In this document: in pieces, positions 15,952-24,944 of the stretch | How the letters are laid out: every line of letters begins with the position of its first letter | Numbering within the stretch: position 1 is the stretch's first letter | DNA from: Streptomyces noursei | GTDB lineage: Bacteria > Actinomycetota > Actinomycetes > Streptomycetales > Streptomycetaceae | DNA: 64,000 nucleotides | Reading direction: 5' to 3' | NCBI RefSeq assembly: GCF_001646665.1 | Contig: NZ_LWBU01000035.1 | Coordinates: 1-64,000 of the forward strand | The notes under the pieces: model-generated | Database searches by the model: none | Seen by the model: the letters and a program-made list of their open reading frames with translations, nothing else | What the model was told of the DNA's origin: nothing | Made by a program: the position numbers and the translations under genes

Positions 15952-17127
15952 TCACAGGGCGTCGGCGATGCGCCGGACCGCTTCCGTGAGCACCTCGGGC
16001 GAGGTGGCGAGGTTGAGGCGGGCGTGGCCGGCGCCGCCGGTGCCGAAGGGCGGGCCCGGGTGCAGGGCCACCCTGGCCCGTTCGACGAGCACCGCGGACG
16101 GATCGTCGCCCAGGCCGAGGGACCGGAAGTCCAGCCACGCCAGGTACGTGCCGTCGCCCGGCAGATGGCGCACGCCCGGCAGGTGCTTGGCCAGCAGCTC
16201 GCCCAGGAGGCGCCGGTTGTCGTCCAGGCCGTCCAGCACGGCGTCCAGCCAGGCGCCGCCGTCCCGGTAGGCGGCCGTATGGGCGATGACGCCCAGGTGG
16301 CTGGGCCCGTGGCCGACCTCGGGCGGCATCCGCTCCAGGTCACCGGCGGCGGCCGGTCCGGCGATCGCGAGCGCGGCCTTGAGCCCGGCCAGGTTCCAGG
16401 CCTTGGAGGCGGACATCAGGGAGAAGCCGCGCTCCCCGCCCGGCACGGTCAGGTACGGCACGAACCGCGCCGAGCGGGACACCACGGGGGCGTGGATCTC
16501 GTCGGCCACGACCCGTACGCCGTGGCGGTCGGCGAGGGCGGCCACGGCGGCCAGTTCGGCGGCGGTGTGCACGGTGCCGGTCGGGTTGTGCGGGCTGCAC
16601 AGGAGGTACGCCGCGCGCCGGCCGTCCCGTACGGCCTGCCGGAACGCCTCCTCCAGCGCGGTCGGGTCGATGCGCGCCCGCCGGTCGAGCGGTGCTTCCA
16701 CGACCCGGCGCTGCATGTGCTCGACGAAGAGATAGAAGGGGTTGTAGACGGGGCAGTTGACCACGACCGTGTCGCCGGGGTCCGTGATCAGCTTGAGCAC
16801 CTCGACGATGCCGAGCATCACGTCGGGCACGAGCCGGGTGTGCTCCACGGCGATCGTGTCCCAGCCCCACCGGTCGCTCGCGAAGGAGGCGAGCGCCTCG
16901 GCGTAACCGGTCCCCGAGGGGTAGCCGGTGTCGCCGATGGCCACCGCGTCGGTGACCGCCCGTGCCACGGGTCCGGCGAGCGGCACGTCCATCTCGGCCA
17001 CCCACAGGGGCAGCACGTCGGCGGGGTACTCGCGCCATTTGACGCTGGTGCGGCGGCGCAGCTGCTCCAGGGAGAGCCGCCGGAGCGGGTTCGGGTCGTC
17101 GGGCGAGCCGTGCGGTATCTGCTCCAT
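15952..17127 (-). CDS. MalY/PatB-type PLP-dependent C-S lyase/aminotransferase
   Basis: 391 residues, fold type I PLP enzyme of the MalY/PatB branch. Family marks are [20 protein letters not shown] near the start, [20 protein letters not shown] and the PLP lysine Lys242 in [12 protein letters not shown]. Such enzymes cleave cystathionine or cysteine conjugates (beta-elimination) in the cytoplasm; aminotransferase annotation is common but less precise. It is a full-length protein with ATG at 17127. It reads away from the MFS gene terminator and ends one base from the PBP gene. Confidence 0.92.
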   Translation of the reverse strand: MEQIPHGSPDDPNPLRRLSLEQLRRRTSVKWREYPADVLPLWVAEMDVPLAGPVARAVTDAVAIGDTGYPSGTGYAEALASFASDRWGWDTIAVEHTRLVPDVMLGIVEVLKLITDPGDTVVVNCPVYNPFYLFVEHMQRRVVEAPLDRRARIDPTALEEAFRQAVRDGRRAAYLLCSPHNPTGTVHTAAELAAVAALADRHGVRVVADEIHAPVVSRSARFVPYLTVPGGERGFSLMSASKAWNLAGLKAALAIAGPAAAGDLERMPPEVGHGPSHLGVIAHTAAYRDGGAWLDAVLDGLDDNRRLLGELLAKHLPGVRHLPGDGTYLAWLDFRSLGLGDDPSAVLVERARVALHPGPPFGTGGAGHARLNLATSPEVLTEAVRRIADAL

Positions 17128-17228
17128 GCCCGGCGATTCTAGGCGGCGGGCCGTGGATCCGCCGGGTGCCTTTTGCGCCGGGCGCCGGGGTGACGGGCGG
17201 GGTGGGCGGGTCCGGCGTGGTCGGGCCG

Positions 17229-17271
17229 CTCCGGTCGGGCGGGTCCGGCGGGGCGGGCCGCCCGACCGGAG
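17229..17271 (-). terminator. Terminator of the MFS gene
   Basis: A perfect 14-bp stem (17229-17242 with 17258-17271) and 15-base GC loop, 13 bases beyond the MFS stop at 17284 in the minus direction, ahead of the lyase gene. Confidence 0.7.
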
Positions 17272-17283
17272 CCGCGCGGCGGT

Positions 17284-18831
17284 TCACATGCCGCCCGGGC
17301 CCACCCCGCCCTTGAGCCGCTCGATGTCGGAGGGGCGCACCTGGATGACGACCAGGGCGACGAGCGCCGCGACGGCGGTGAAGACGGCCGCCACGACGAA
17401 GGCCGCGGAGACACCGGACGTGAGGACCTGGTCGGACCAGGGGGGTGGCAGTTCCCTGGTGCGCTGGAAGCGCAGCCGTTCCGCGGGGCCGGCCTGGGAG
17501 AGGAAGGAGGTGACCTGCTTCTCCGCCTCGTTGGCGCTCGCCGTCCCGAACACCGTGACCAGGATGGACAGCCCCAGCGAGCCGCCGACCTGCTGGGTGG
17601 CGTTGAGCAGGCCGGAGGCTGCTCCCGTCTCGTGCACGGGGACGTCGGACAGCGCCATCAGGGTGAGGGAGACGAACTCCATGCCCATGCCGAGGCCGAA
17701 GACGAGCATCGGGCCGAGGACGCTGCCGAGGTAGGTGGAGTGCACGTCGGTCAGGGTCAGCCAGGCGAGGCCGGCGGCAGCGAGCAGCCCGCCGGTCACC
17801 ATGAAGGGTTTGGGGCCGTACTTGGGCAGCAGCTGGGATGCCAGGCCGGCGCCGACCGCGATGATCGCGCTGACCGGCAGGAAGGCCAGGCCCGCCTGGA
17901 GCGGGCTGAAGTCCAGGACGTTCTGGACGAAGAGGGTCAGGAAGAAGAACATGCCGAACATCGCCGCCGCGAGGCTGAGCATGATCGCGTACGTGCCCGA
18001 GCGGTTGCGGTCGGCGAACATGTGCAGCGGGGTGATCGGCTGCCGGGACCGCCGTTCCACGAAGACGAACAGGGCCAGGATCACCACGGCCAGGACGAAG
18101 GACACCACGGTCAGCGTGTCGCCCCAGCCCTCCTGCGCGGCCCGGATGAAGCCGTAGACCAGCAGCACCATGCCGAGGGTCGAGGTCAGCGCACCGGCGA
18201 CGTCGAAGTTGCCGGGGTGACGCTCCGACTCCTTGATCCACTTCGGCGTGGCGAGGGCGATGAGCAGACCGATCGGTACGTTGACGAACAGCACCCAGCG
18301 CCAGTCGAGCCATTCGACGAGGACACCGCCCGCGAGAAGGCCGATGGCGCTGCCGCCGGCCGAGACCGCGGCGAACACGCCGAACGCCCGGTTGCGTTCG
18401 GGTCCTTCCTTGAACGTCGTGCTGATCAGGGCGAGGGAGGTCGGTGAGGCGATGGCTCCGCCGACGCCCTGGAGCGCACGGGCGGCGAGGAGTTGCCCGG
18501 AGTTCTGGGCGAGTCCGCCGAGCAGGGAGGCGAGGACGAACAGCAGCACGCCGAAGATGAAGACCCTGCGGCGGCCGAGGATGTCGCCCGCCCGGCCGCC
18601 GAGCAGCAGCAGGCCGCCGAAGGTGAGCGTGTAGGCGTTGACCACCCAGGAGAGGTTGGTGGTCGAGAAGTCCAGGGAGCTCTGGATCTGCGGCAGAGCG
18701 ATGTTCACGATGGTGATGTCGAGGACCACCATCAACTGGCACGAGGCGATGACCAGGAGCGCCATCGCATTGCCACCACCCCGCCGGGGGCTGGTCGTCC
18801 CGGGAGCGGGGGTCTGCTGGGATCCGGTCAT
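17284..18831 (-). CDS. DHA2-family MFS drug-efflux transporter
   Basis: 515 residues with about 14 membrane segments, the DHA2 (QacA/EmrB) layout. Motifs: LDITIVNIALPQIQ in helix 1, GRAGDILGRRRVF between helices 2 and 3 (motif A), and RALQGVGGAIASPTSLALI. It would export hydrophobic drugs or metabolites in exchange for protons at the cell membrane. The ATG at 18831 is preferred because GAGGG lies nine bases upstream; ATG 18840 would leave no spacing. No TetR-type regulator is adjacent, which is unusual for this class. Confidence 0.93.
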   Translation of the reverse strand: MTGSQQTPAPGTTSPRRGGGNAMALLVIASCQLMVVLDITIVNIALPQIQSSLDFSTTNLSWVVNAYTLTFGGLLLLGGRAGDILGRRRVFIFGVLLFVLASLLGGLAQNSGQLLAARALQGVGGAIASPTSLALISTTFKEGPERNRAFGVFAAVSAGGSAIGLLAGGVLVEWLDWRWVLFVNVPIGLLIALATPKWIKESERHPGNFDVAGALTSTLGMVLLVYGFIRAAQEGWGDTLTVVSFVLAVVILALFVFVERRSRQPITPLHMFADRNRSGTYAIMLSLAAAMFGMFFFLTLFVQNVLDFSPLQAGLAFLPVSAIIAVGAGLASQLLPKYGPKPFMVTGGLLAAAGLAWLTLTDVHSTYLGSVLGPMLVFGLGMGMEFVSLTLMALSDVPVHETGAASGLLNATQQVGGSLGLSILVTVFGTASANEAEKQVTSFLSQAGPAERLRFQRTRELPPPWSDQVLTSGVSAAFVVAAVFTAVAALVALVVIQVRPSDIERLKGGVGPGGM

Positions 18832-19045
18832 GGCGCGCATCCCTCGTCGGAGCGTCGGCTGACGGTCACGGAGCGTCAAGGACGCCTCCGTCCACTGTTC
18901 GACCGTAAGGCCGGGCGCCCGACCCGACCAGTCGATCACGTGTGCGGCGGTGGGGCGGTTCCCGGTCCTGATCCGGGCCTCCCGCCCGGCCTCCCGTCGC
19001 CACGCGCGGCTCCGGCGCACGTGCGAACCGCCGCCACCGGCCCGG

Positions 19046-19429
19046 TCACTCCGTCGGTGTGCCGATGCGGACGCGGTTGCCGTCGGGGTCGCGCAACTCG
19101 ATCTCCCGCGCCCAGGGCTGCTCCGCCGGCCGCTCGCCGAACGCGGCCGCGAGGGCGTCCACATCACGTACACGCAGGTACACCAGGGTGCCCGGGCGGG
19201 CGTCGCCGTGGTGTTCGGACAGGAACAACCGCACACCGCCGCGTGCCACTTCGACGAACGCGGGAAGGCCGGGGGCGAAGCGGTGCTCCCACTGCGGTGT
19301 GAAGCCCAGCCGCTCGTACCAGGCGACCGCCACGGCCGCGTCCTGGACGCGCAGGATCGGGATGACCTCCTCGCCGACGGCACCGCCCGCGCCCGTGTCC
19401 GCCGTGTCCGTCCGCGTATCCGTATCCAT
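19046..19429 (-). CDS. Glyoxalase/bleomycin-resistance (VOC) superfamily protein
   Basis: 127 residues with a single VOC module: IPILRVQDAAVAVAWYERLGF, EHRFAPGLPAFVEVARGGVRLFL SEHH and a closing REIELRDPDGNRVRIG. It resembles the bleomycin-resistance-like branch that folds as a dimer of paired beta-alpha-beta-beta-beta units. Substrate is unknown. The first 20 residues (Thr/Asp-rich) are a disordered tail. Divergent from the XRE gene at 19537, sharing about 107 bases of upstream sequence. Confidence 0.88.
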   Translation of the reverse strand: MDTDTRTDTADTGAGGAVGEEVIPILRVQDAAVAVAWYERLGFTPQWEHRFAPGLPAFVEVARGGVRLFLSEHHGDARPGTLVYLRVRDVDALAAAFGERPAEQPWAREIELRDPDGNRVRIGTPTE

Positions 19430-19536
19430 GCGGCCATCGTCGCAGAGACCTCCCCGCCTGCCGATTCCACCGAGAGCGCAACACCGCTCGCCTCCGCCGG
19501 GGGACGCGCGGGAGCCGGCGCTCCTAGGCTGTGCGG

Positions 19537-19932
19537 GTGAGCAACCACGAACCCCCAGAGCCCCTTTGGCGGCACGTCGTCGGTGGCGTCCTGCGTCGTG
19601 AGCGACTCGCCCAGGAGCGCACGCTGAAGGACGTCGCCGACGCGGCCAAGATCTCCATGCCGTACCTCTCCGAGCTGGAGCGCGGCCGCAAGGAGGCGTC
19701 GTCGGAGGTCCTCGCGGCCGCAGCGCGTGCCCTGGGCCTGGGGCTGGCCGACCTGCTGGCCCGCGCCCAGGCCGATCTGGTCCGTCCGGCGCGGACACGG
19801 TCGGCCGCGGGGCGGGTCGCCGCGCCGGCCGGCGACGGCTCCGCCGTGAGCGCGACCGGCCTCCGGCGGGTGCGCACGGTCCGGGTCCCCGGCCCGGGCA
19901 CGCGGCAGGCCCGGCTCGGTCTGGCGGCGTAG
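19537..19932 (+). CDS. XRE-family transcriptional regulator
   Basis: 131 residues with an N-terminal helix-turn-helix (about 15-72): LRRERLAQERTLKDVADAAKISMPYLSELERGRKEASSEVL. This core, including YLSELERGRKEASSE, is close to ClgR-type regulators of protease genes, but the protein has a longer, Pro/Arg-rich C-terminal tail and no Clp gene nearby, so the ClgR name is not applied. The start is taken as GTG 19537 because a TAGGCT -10 box at 19525-19530 predicts a leaderless message there; GTG 19531 is in frame. Confidence 0.85.
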   Translation: MSNHEPPEPLWRHVVGGVLRRERLAQERTLKDVADAAKISMPYLSELERGRKEASSEVLAAAARALGLGLADLLARAQADLVRPARTRSAAGRVAAPAGDGSAVSATGLRRVRTVRVPGPGTRQARLGLAA

Positions 19933-20177
19933 GCACGGGCGCGCGCGGGTGCCGCGCGGTCCGGCGGGGCGGGGGCGGGTGTGGGTGAGGCGCTGCCCCG
20001 GCGGCACCGGGCCCGGGTGCCGCGCCCTCCGGCGGCGCGGGGCGGGTGCGGGCCCGCACAGGCACGGGCCCGGCGCAGCCCCGGGGGCACGAGGCCCTGG
20101 GGCACGGGCCCGGCACCGTCGCGGCGGGCCAGGCGCCCGCCACGACCGGCCCTTCCGGTGTCCCTAGACTTCCTGAC

Positions 20178-21068
20178 GTGGAGCTTCGGCATCTGGAACA
20201 TTTCGTGGCCGTCGCCGAGGAGGGCAACGTCACCCGCGCCGCGGCCCGGCTGCACCTGGCGCAGTCGGGGCTGTCGGCGTCGCTGCGCGCCCTGGAGCGG
20301 GAGCTGGGGACGGAGCTGTTCGTCCGTACCGCCCGGGGTGTGCGGCCGACCGAGGCCGGGCGGGCACTCCTGCGGGAGGCCCGGCGCACGCTGGACAGCG
20401 CGGCGGCGGCGCGCGAGGCGGTCGCGGCGGTGCGGGGCGTGGTCGGCGGGACGCTCCGGGTGGGGACGGAGCAGTGCATGGGCGCGGCCGACCCGTTCGG
20501 CGCGCTCATGGAGTTCGGGGCGCGGCATCCCTCGGTGGACGTGCACGTCGAGCAGGCGGGGTCGGCCCTGCTGCTGGAGCGGTTGCGGCAGGGCCGTCTG
20601 GACGTGGCCTTCGTCGCCGGTCCGGGCGACACGGCGGGGCTGCGGGTACGGGAGCTGGCGCGGGAGCCCATGGTGCTGCTGTGCGCGCCGGGGCACCCGC
20701 TGGCGGACCGGGCGGAGCCGGTGGACCTCGCCGGGCTAACGGACGAGGTGTTCGTGGACCTGCACCCGCACTGGGGGTCGCGCCGGGTGGCGGACGCGGC
20801 GTTCGCGGCCGCGGGGGTGCGGCGCGGCATCGCCATGCAGCTGGACGACGTGCACAAGCTCCTCGAAGCCGTCGCCCGCGGGGGCGCCGTGGCGCTGGTG
20901 CCGCGCTCGGCGGCGGACAAGGAGCAGGCCCGCGGTCTGCGGAGCCTCGTTCCGGCCGCGGCCGCCGTGTGGGAGGTGTCCGTGGCGTGGCCGGCGCACG
21001 CGCGCCCCTCGGCGGCCGTGCGGGCGCTGCTGGCGTCGCTGCCCGAGGGGGGCGATCGGTCCGGGTGA
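20178..21068 (+). CDS. LysR-family transcriptional regulator
   Basis: 296 residues: winged HTH (1-60, MELRHLEHFVAVAEEGNVTRAAARLHLAQSGLSASLRALE read from a GTG) and a LysR substrate-binding domain (about 90-290). A TAGACT -10 box at 20165-20170 sits seven bases before the GTG, predicting a leaderless transcript. It lies just before the aldo/keto reductase gene on the same strand, with an inverted repeat between them, and is probably its regulator. The 245 bases upstream (19933-20177) are GC-rich and hold no gene. Confidence 0.92.
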   Translation: MELRHLEHFVAVAEEGNVTRAAARLHLAQSGLSASLRALERELGTELFVRTARGVRPTEAGRALLREARRTLDSAAAAREAVAAVRGVVGGTLRVGTEQCMGAADPFGALMEFGARHPSVDVHVEQAGSALLLERLRQGRLDVAFVAGPGDTAGLRVRELAREPMVLLCAPGHPLADRAEPVDLAGLTDEVFVDLHPHWGSRRVADAAFAAAGVRRGIAMQLDDVHKLLEAVARGGAVALVPRSAADKEQARGLRSLVPAAAAVWEVSVAWPAHARPSAAVRALLASLPEGGDRSG

Positions 21069-21082
21069 TGGCTGCCATCACC
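21064..21082 (+). promoter_or_regulatory. Inverted repeat upstream of the aldo/keto reductase
   Basis: Perfect 8-bp arms GGTGATGG and CCATCACC with spacer CTG. It overlaps the LysR stop codon and precedes a promoter-like TTGGAC (21091) and GAGGCT (21116-21121) pair that ends seven bases before the reductase GTG. It is a plausible regulator-binding site. Confidence 0.5.
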
Positions 21083-21127
21083 AGTCCGTGTTGGACAGTG
21101 CCGGGGCCCGGAACCGAGGCTGGAGCG

Positions 21128-22009
21128 GTGACTGTGACACGAACACATCCCGCCATGCCCGCCCGGCGCGTCGGACGCGTGGAGGTGGGCGCCATCGGTT
21201 TCGGCGCCATGCCGCTCTCCGTCCGGGGACGTCCCGACGAGCGGCAGGCGATCGCCACCCTGCACACGGCGCTGGACGCCGGCATGACCCTGATCGACAC
21301 CGCGGACGCCTACCACCTGGACGCCGGCGACCCGGGCCACAACGAGACGCTCATCGCCTCGGCGCTGGCGGCGTACGGAGGGGACACGTCCGGCGTCCTG
21401 GTCGCCACCAAGGGCGGCCACACCCGGCCGGACGGGGCGTGGGCGCTGGACGGCTCGCCGGAGCACCTGCGCCGGGCCGCCGACGCGTCGCTGCGGCGGC
21501 TGGGGGTGGAGGCGATCGGGCTGTACCAGTACCACCGGCCGGACCCGGCCGTACCGTACGCGGAGTCCGTCGGCGCGCTCAAGGAGCTGTGCGACGCGGG
21601 CAAGGTGCGGGCGGTGGGCGTCTCGAACGCCGACCCGGAGCAGATCCTGCTGGCCCACGGCATCCTCGGCGAGCGGCTCGTCGCCGTGCAGAACCAGTTC
21701 TCCCCGTCGTTCCGCAGCAGCCTGCCCGAGCTGGAGCTGTGCGAGCGGCTGGGGCTGGCGTTCCTGCCGTGGAGCCCGCTCGGGGGCATGGGCGGGGCGG
21801 GCGAGCTGGGGTCGCGGCACCGCGCGTTCCACGAGGTGGCCGCCGAGCTGGAGGTGAGCCCCCAGCGGGTGTGCCTGGCGTGGATGCTGGCCCTGTCGCC
21901 CTGTGTCGTGCCGATTCCGGGTGCCCGGCGCCCCGGGAACGTACAGGACTGCGCCCGGGCCGCGCGGCTGACGCTGGCACCGGAGCAGCTGGCACGCCTG
22001 GACGCCTGA
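21128..22009 (+). CDS. Aldo/keto reductase
   Basis: 293 residues with the AKR (TIM-barrel, NADPH-dependent) fold. Visible motifs: GFGAMPLS at the first strand, DTADAYH with the catalytic Asp and Tyr, the Lys in LVATKGGH, the His in YQYHRPDP, and AVGVSNADPEQI. It would reduce aldehydes or ketones in the cytoplasm; the substrate is not evident. GTG 21128 is selected because the GAGGCT -10 box predicts transcription to begin there (leaderless). Likely controlled by the preceding LysR protein. Confidence 0.92.
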   Translation: MTVTRTHPAMPARRVGRVEVGAIGFGAMPLSVRGRPDERQAIATLHTALDAGMTLIDTADAYHLDAGDPGHNETLIASALAAYGGDTSGVLVATKGGHTRPDGAWALDGSPEHLRRAADASLRRLGVEAIGLYQYHRPDPAVPYAESVGALKELCDAGKVRAVGVSNADPEQILLAHGILGERLVAVQNQFSPSFRSSLPELELCERLGLAFLPWSPLGGMGGAGELGSRHRAFHEVAAELEVSPQRVCLAWMLALSPCVVPIPGARRPGNVQDCARAARLTLAPEQLARLDA

Positions 22010-22058
22010 CGGCGGCGTCCCGGCTCCCCGGCCGCCTCTCGGCGGCTTCTCGGCGGCG

Positions 22059-23060
22059 TCAGCGGCCGGTGAGGACGACCCAGACCTGGCCGGGTGCGAA
22101 GGTCAGGGGCTCTCCCCCGGGGGTGGTGAAGCTGGTCACGCCGTCCGCAGCGGGGCGGCTCCAGCGGGCCGCGTGGCTCCTGCCGTCCCGCAGGACGAGC
22201 GCGGTGCCGGACCCCACGGTCTCGGTGTACGGGGTGACGTTGCCGCCCCGGTCGCGGAACCGCGAGGGGCGGACCTCGACGTTCTGGACGACGACCGTCC
22301 GGGCCGTGGCACGGCCCCCGTCCGTGGTGCGGGTGGGCGTCCCGTCCATGGCGACCAGCCACCGCTCGCCGGTGGCCGACCAGGTGAAGGTGAACCGGGT
22401 GGCCGGGTAGCGCACGGTGTGCTGGTCGACCCGGTTGCCGCCCGGGGGCGCGGCGCCGAAGCGGAAGCCGATGTCCTTGGCCTTCCCGGCCTCCGGAGCG
22501 GCGGCCAGGGCGCGTTCGGGCCGGACGTACAGGTTGTGCGGAGCCGGGCGGTCCTGGCTGCGGAAGTAGGCGCCTGGGGCGTCGCCCGGGGTGAGCGGGA
22601 TGAGCGGGGCGGCGTCGACCAGGGGCCGGAGCGCGGACTGCTCGCCGGAGTAGGCGAGGGCGGGCCGGCCGAACTGGCGCAGCAGCTCCAGGTCCGATTC
22701 GCGGGCGCTGCGGACCGGCCCCACCGTGGCGGGCAGCCGTGAGGAGTAGACCGCGAGGAGCCGGGTCTGGCCGGCCTCGACCTGTTCGACGTAGACGATG
22801 TCCGCCGCTCCCAGGCCGGTGTGGGGCCGGGCGGGGCGGACGTTGTCGATCTTGACGGCGAGCACCGGGGCGGATTCGGCCGGGAGTCCGGTGAAGGGCG
22901 AGACCCCTTTGCCGGGCGGGTTCGGCGGGACGGAGCCGCCGGGCGGTGGCTGGGGCGCCGGGCCGCTGCCGGAACATGCGTAAAGACCGGCGGTCATCAC
23001 CGCGGACACCATGGCGGCGACGGCTGCGCCGGCCCGACCCGACCTGCGTTTCGCATTCAT
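22059..23060 (-). CDS. DUF3048 (YerB-like) lipoprotein
   Basis: 333 residues. The signal ends in a lipobox (GLYACSGSG), so the protein is anchored outside the membrane. It then has the DUF3048 N-terminal domain (SPFTGLP...VLAVKIDN, RPHTGLGAADIVYVEQVEAGQTRLLAVY) and DUF3048_C (about 210-330, ending TFAPGQVWVVLTGR). Function unknown; the Bacillus homologue is YerB. AGGAGCGGGG precedes the ATG. It is 71 bases downstream of the 23132-23614 gene and may be cotranscribed. Confidence 0.92.
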   Translation of the reverse strand: MNAKRRSGRAGAAVAAMVSAVMTAGLYACSGSGPAPQPPPGGSVPPNPPGKGVSPFTGLPAESAPVLAVKIDNVRPARPHTGLGAADIVYVEQVEAGQTRLLAVYSSRLPATVGPVRSARESDLELLRQFGRPALAYSGEQSALRPLVDAAPLIPLTPGDAPGAYFRSQDRPAPHNLYVRPERALAAAPEAGKAKDIGFRFGAAPPGGNRVDQHTVRYPATRFTFTWSATGERWLVAMDGTPTRTTDGGRATARTVVVQNVEVRPSRFRDRGGNVTPYTETVGSGTALVLRDGRSHAARWSRPAADGVTSFTTPGGEPLTFAPGQVWVVLTGR

Positions 23061-23131
23061 CGGCCCCGCTCCTGCCTGCCTCAAGTGGACCACGGAAAGC
23101 GGGGCCGCGACAGCCGGCGGGCGGGTTCTCC

Positions 23132-23614
23132 TCAGGGCGTCGCCCGGACGCTCCACAGGTGGTAGGTGACCATGCCCGCGAGGCACAGCAGGACGATCCA
23201 GGAGGCGGTGCCGGTGTGCCGGGTCCTGCGGCCGGGCCGGCGGGGCTTGCGGCCCCGGGCCTTCGGCCGCGAACCGCCGCCCTTCCGCCCGGTCGCGGCG
23301 GAGCCGGCGGTGCCGGGCGCGGCGTCGGCGGCGGTCTCGGCGAGCAGCCGCCGGCACGCCGCGGCGAGTTCCGCCGTGCCCGCGGTGAGCGGCATGACCG
23401 CCTCGGAGCGGGCCGGGGCGGTCGTCCCGCCGTCCAGGATGCGCCCGGCGCGCAGCAGAATCTCGTCCCGGCCTCCGGCGGGAGCGAGGCTGATCCAGCG
23501 CTCGACGTGCTCGCCGCGGATGACCACGCCGCCGGACCGCTCGCGGTAGACGGTGTGCTGCCGCCACAACACGGCCGCCAACTCGCCCGCAGCCTCCCGC
23601 AGTTGCGCACTCAT
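23132..23614 (-). CDS. Hypothetical membrane-anchored protein
   Basis: 160 residues. The N-terminal 95 residues form a soluble domain (WRQHTVYRERSGGVVIRGEHVERWISLAP, then ILLRAGRIL), followed by a strongly basic linker (KGGGSRPKARGRKPRRPGRR) and a single C-terminal membrane helix (ASWIVLLCLAGMVTYHLW). This is a tail-anchored layout with the main domain in the cytoplasm. I do not recognise a family. It shares an upstream region with the divergent gene at 23745. Confidence 0.68.
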   Translation of the reverse strand: MSAQLREAAGELAAVLWRQHTVYRERSGGVVIRGEHVERWISLAPAGGRDEILLRAGRILDGGTTAPARSEAVMPLTAGTAELAAACRRLLAETAADAAPGTAGSAATGRKGGGSRPKARGRKPRRPGRRTRHTGTASWIVLLCLAGMVTYHLWSVRATP

Positions 23615-23744
23615 GCGCCGCCCCCCTCCGTACGCCGGTGATCGGCACCGCACTCTAGCGTCAGGTACACACCAAGCCGACGGCGGGTGCGGGTGCCGGG
23701 CGCTGACGCCGGTGCACGGCACCCGGCTGTCGCACACTGGCGTC

Positions 23745-24443
23745 ATGACAGGCACCGACCACCACCCCGAGAGTCCGAGCGGTCTGCTGCACGCCGTGTA
23801 CGGAGCCTTCATGGCGGCCGTCCGGGAGATCGACGACGAGGCGTCATGGGCACCGACCGGATGCACGGGCTGGGCCGCGCGCGACCTCGTGTTCCACTGC
23901 CTGACCGACGCGCAGCGTGCCCTGAACGCGCTGCACACCCCGACGGACGCCGCGCCCGACCGGGACGCCGTCGGCTACTGGGCCGACTGGCGGCAGCAGG
24001 ACGCCGAGGGCAGGCTCCGCGCGGCGCACGGGCGCCGGTTCGCCCGGACGGTCGCCGGGATGTTCCTGCACTTCGGGCAATTGCGGGAGCTGTACCTGGA
24101 GACGGCGGCGGCCGCACTGCACGCCGTCGACCACACCGACCCGGCCCGGCGCGTGGTCACCCAGGGCCATGTCCTGACCGCCGGGGACCTGGTGCGCACG
24201 CTCGCGGTGGAGGCGACGATCCACCACCTGGACCTGGACGTCCGTGCCTCCGGCCTGCCGGGCCCCTCCCCCGAGGGGCTCGCCGAGGTCCGCCGCACGC
24301 TGGACGGCCTCCTGGGCCGCCCCGTCCCGGTGCCGTGGGACGACGTGCACTACGTCCGGGCGGTCACCGGCCGGGCCGCGCTCACCCCCGCCGAACGCGC
24401 CGCCCTCGGCCCGGACGCCGACCGCCTGCCCCTCATCGGGTGA
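23745..24443 (+). CDS. Maleylpyruvate isomerase/DinB-like protein
   Basis: 232 residues of the mycothiol-dependent maleylpyruvate isomerase N-terminal superfamily (a DinB/YfiT four-helix bundle). Indicators are EASWAPTGCTGWAARDLVFHCLTD with the first His, and VEATIHHLDLDV with the later metal-binding His pair. Such enzymes often use mycothiol, but many members are of unknown substrate. The ATG at 23745 follows CACACT by seven bases, which fits a leaderless start. Confidence 0.82.
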   Translation: MTGTDHHPESPSGLLHAVYGAFMAAVREIDDEASWAPTGCTGWAARDLVFHCLTDAQRALNALHTPTDAAPDRDAVGYWADWRQQDAEGRLRAAHGRRFARTVAGMFLHFGQLRELYLETAAAALHAVDHTDPARRVVTQGHVLTAGDLVRTLAVEATIHHLDLDVRASGLPGPSPEGLAEVRRTLDGLLGRPVPVPWDDVHYVRAVTGRAALTPAERAALGPDADRLPLIG

Positions 24444-24452
24444 GGGCGGCCG

Positions 24453-24743
24453 TCACACGTCGTGCCCCTGCGCGGCGAGCCAGCGGTGGACGGCCGCCTT
24501 GTCGGCGACGCTGATGCGGACGGGCCCGTCGGGCGCGGGCCCCTCGTCCTCGTTGAACCCGGTGTCGGTGACCCGCGCCGTCACCCAGTCGGCCAGCTCC
24601 CGGGCCGCCTCTCCGGACAACGCGCCCCGCCGCCATCCTTCCCGTACATCCTCGGCAGTCCGCGCGTCATGACGCGCCGCTTCCTCCAGCCATACCGGTA
24701 CGAGCCGTTCGACGACCTGTTCGTCCGCTGCGGAATCGTTCAT
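24453..24743 (-). CDS. Hypothetical protein
   Basis: 96 residues, acidic, helical, without signal or membrane segments. Contains LVPVWLEEAARHDARTAEDVREGWRRG and ends RISVADKAAVHRWLAAQGHDV. No family recognised. Convergent with the 23745 gene (nine bases between stops). Codon use is typical for the genome, so it is probably real. Confidence 0.62.
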   Translation of the reverse strand: MNDSAADEQVVERLVPVWLEEAARHDARTAEDVREGWRRGALSGEAARELADWVTARVTDTGFNEDEGPAPDGPVRISVADKAAVHRWLAAQGHDV

Positions 24744-24944
24744 GCCCTCATGTGTGACCGCTCGGCCCCGCCGTCATTCCCCCGGTCCCGCAGGTACCCC
24801 CGCCGCCACTCGGCGGCGCACGCCCTCGTTGCGGCGAAAGGGTGAACTCCGTCCGCCCCGGGGACGGGGCCGTTACGCGCCGGGGGGTCGTCTGTTACGC
24901 AACAGGAACCCGGGATCCGGGTGTCACGACGATGAAGGACGAAA

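Noticed and set aside
19537..19932. ClgR regulator of Clp proteases
   Set aside because: The HTH core is similar, but the C-terminal tail differs and no clp gene or ClgR-type context is present.
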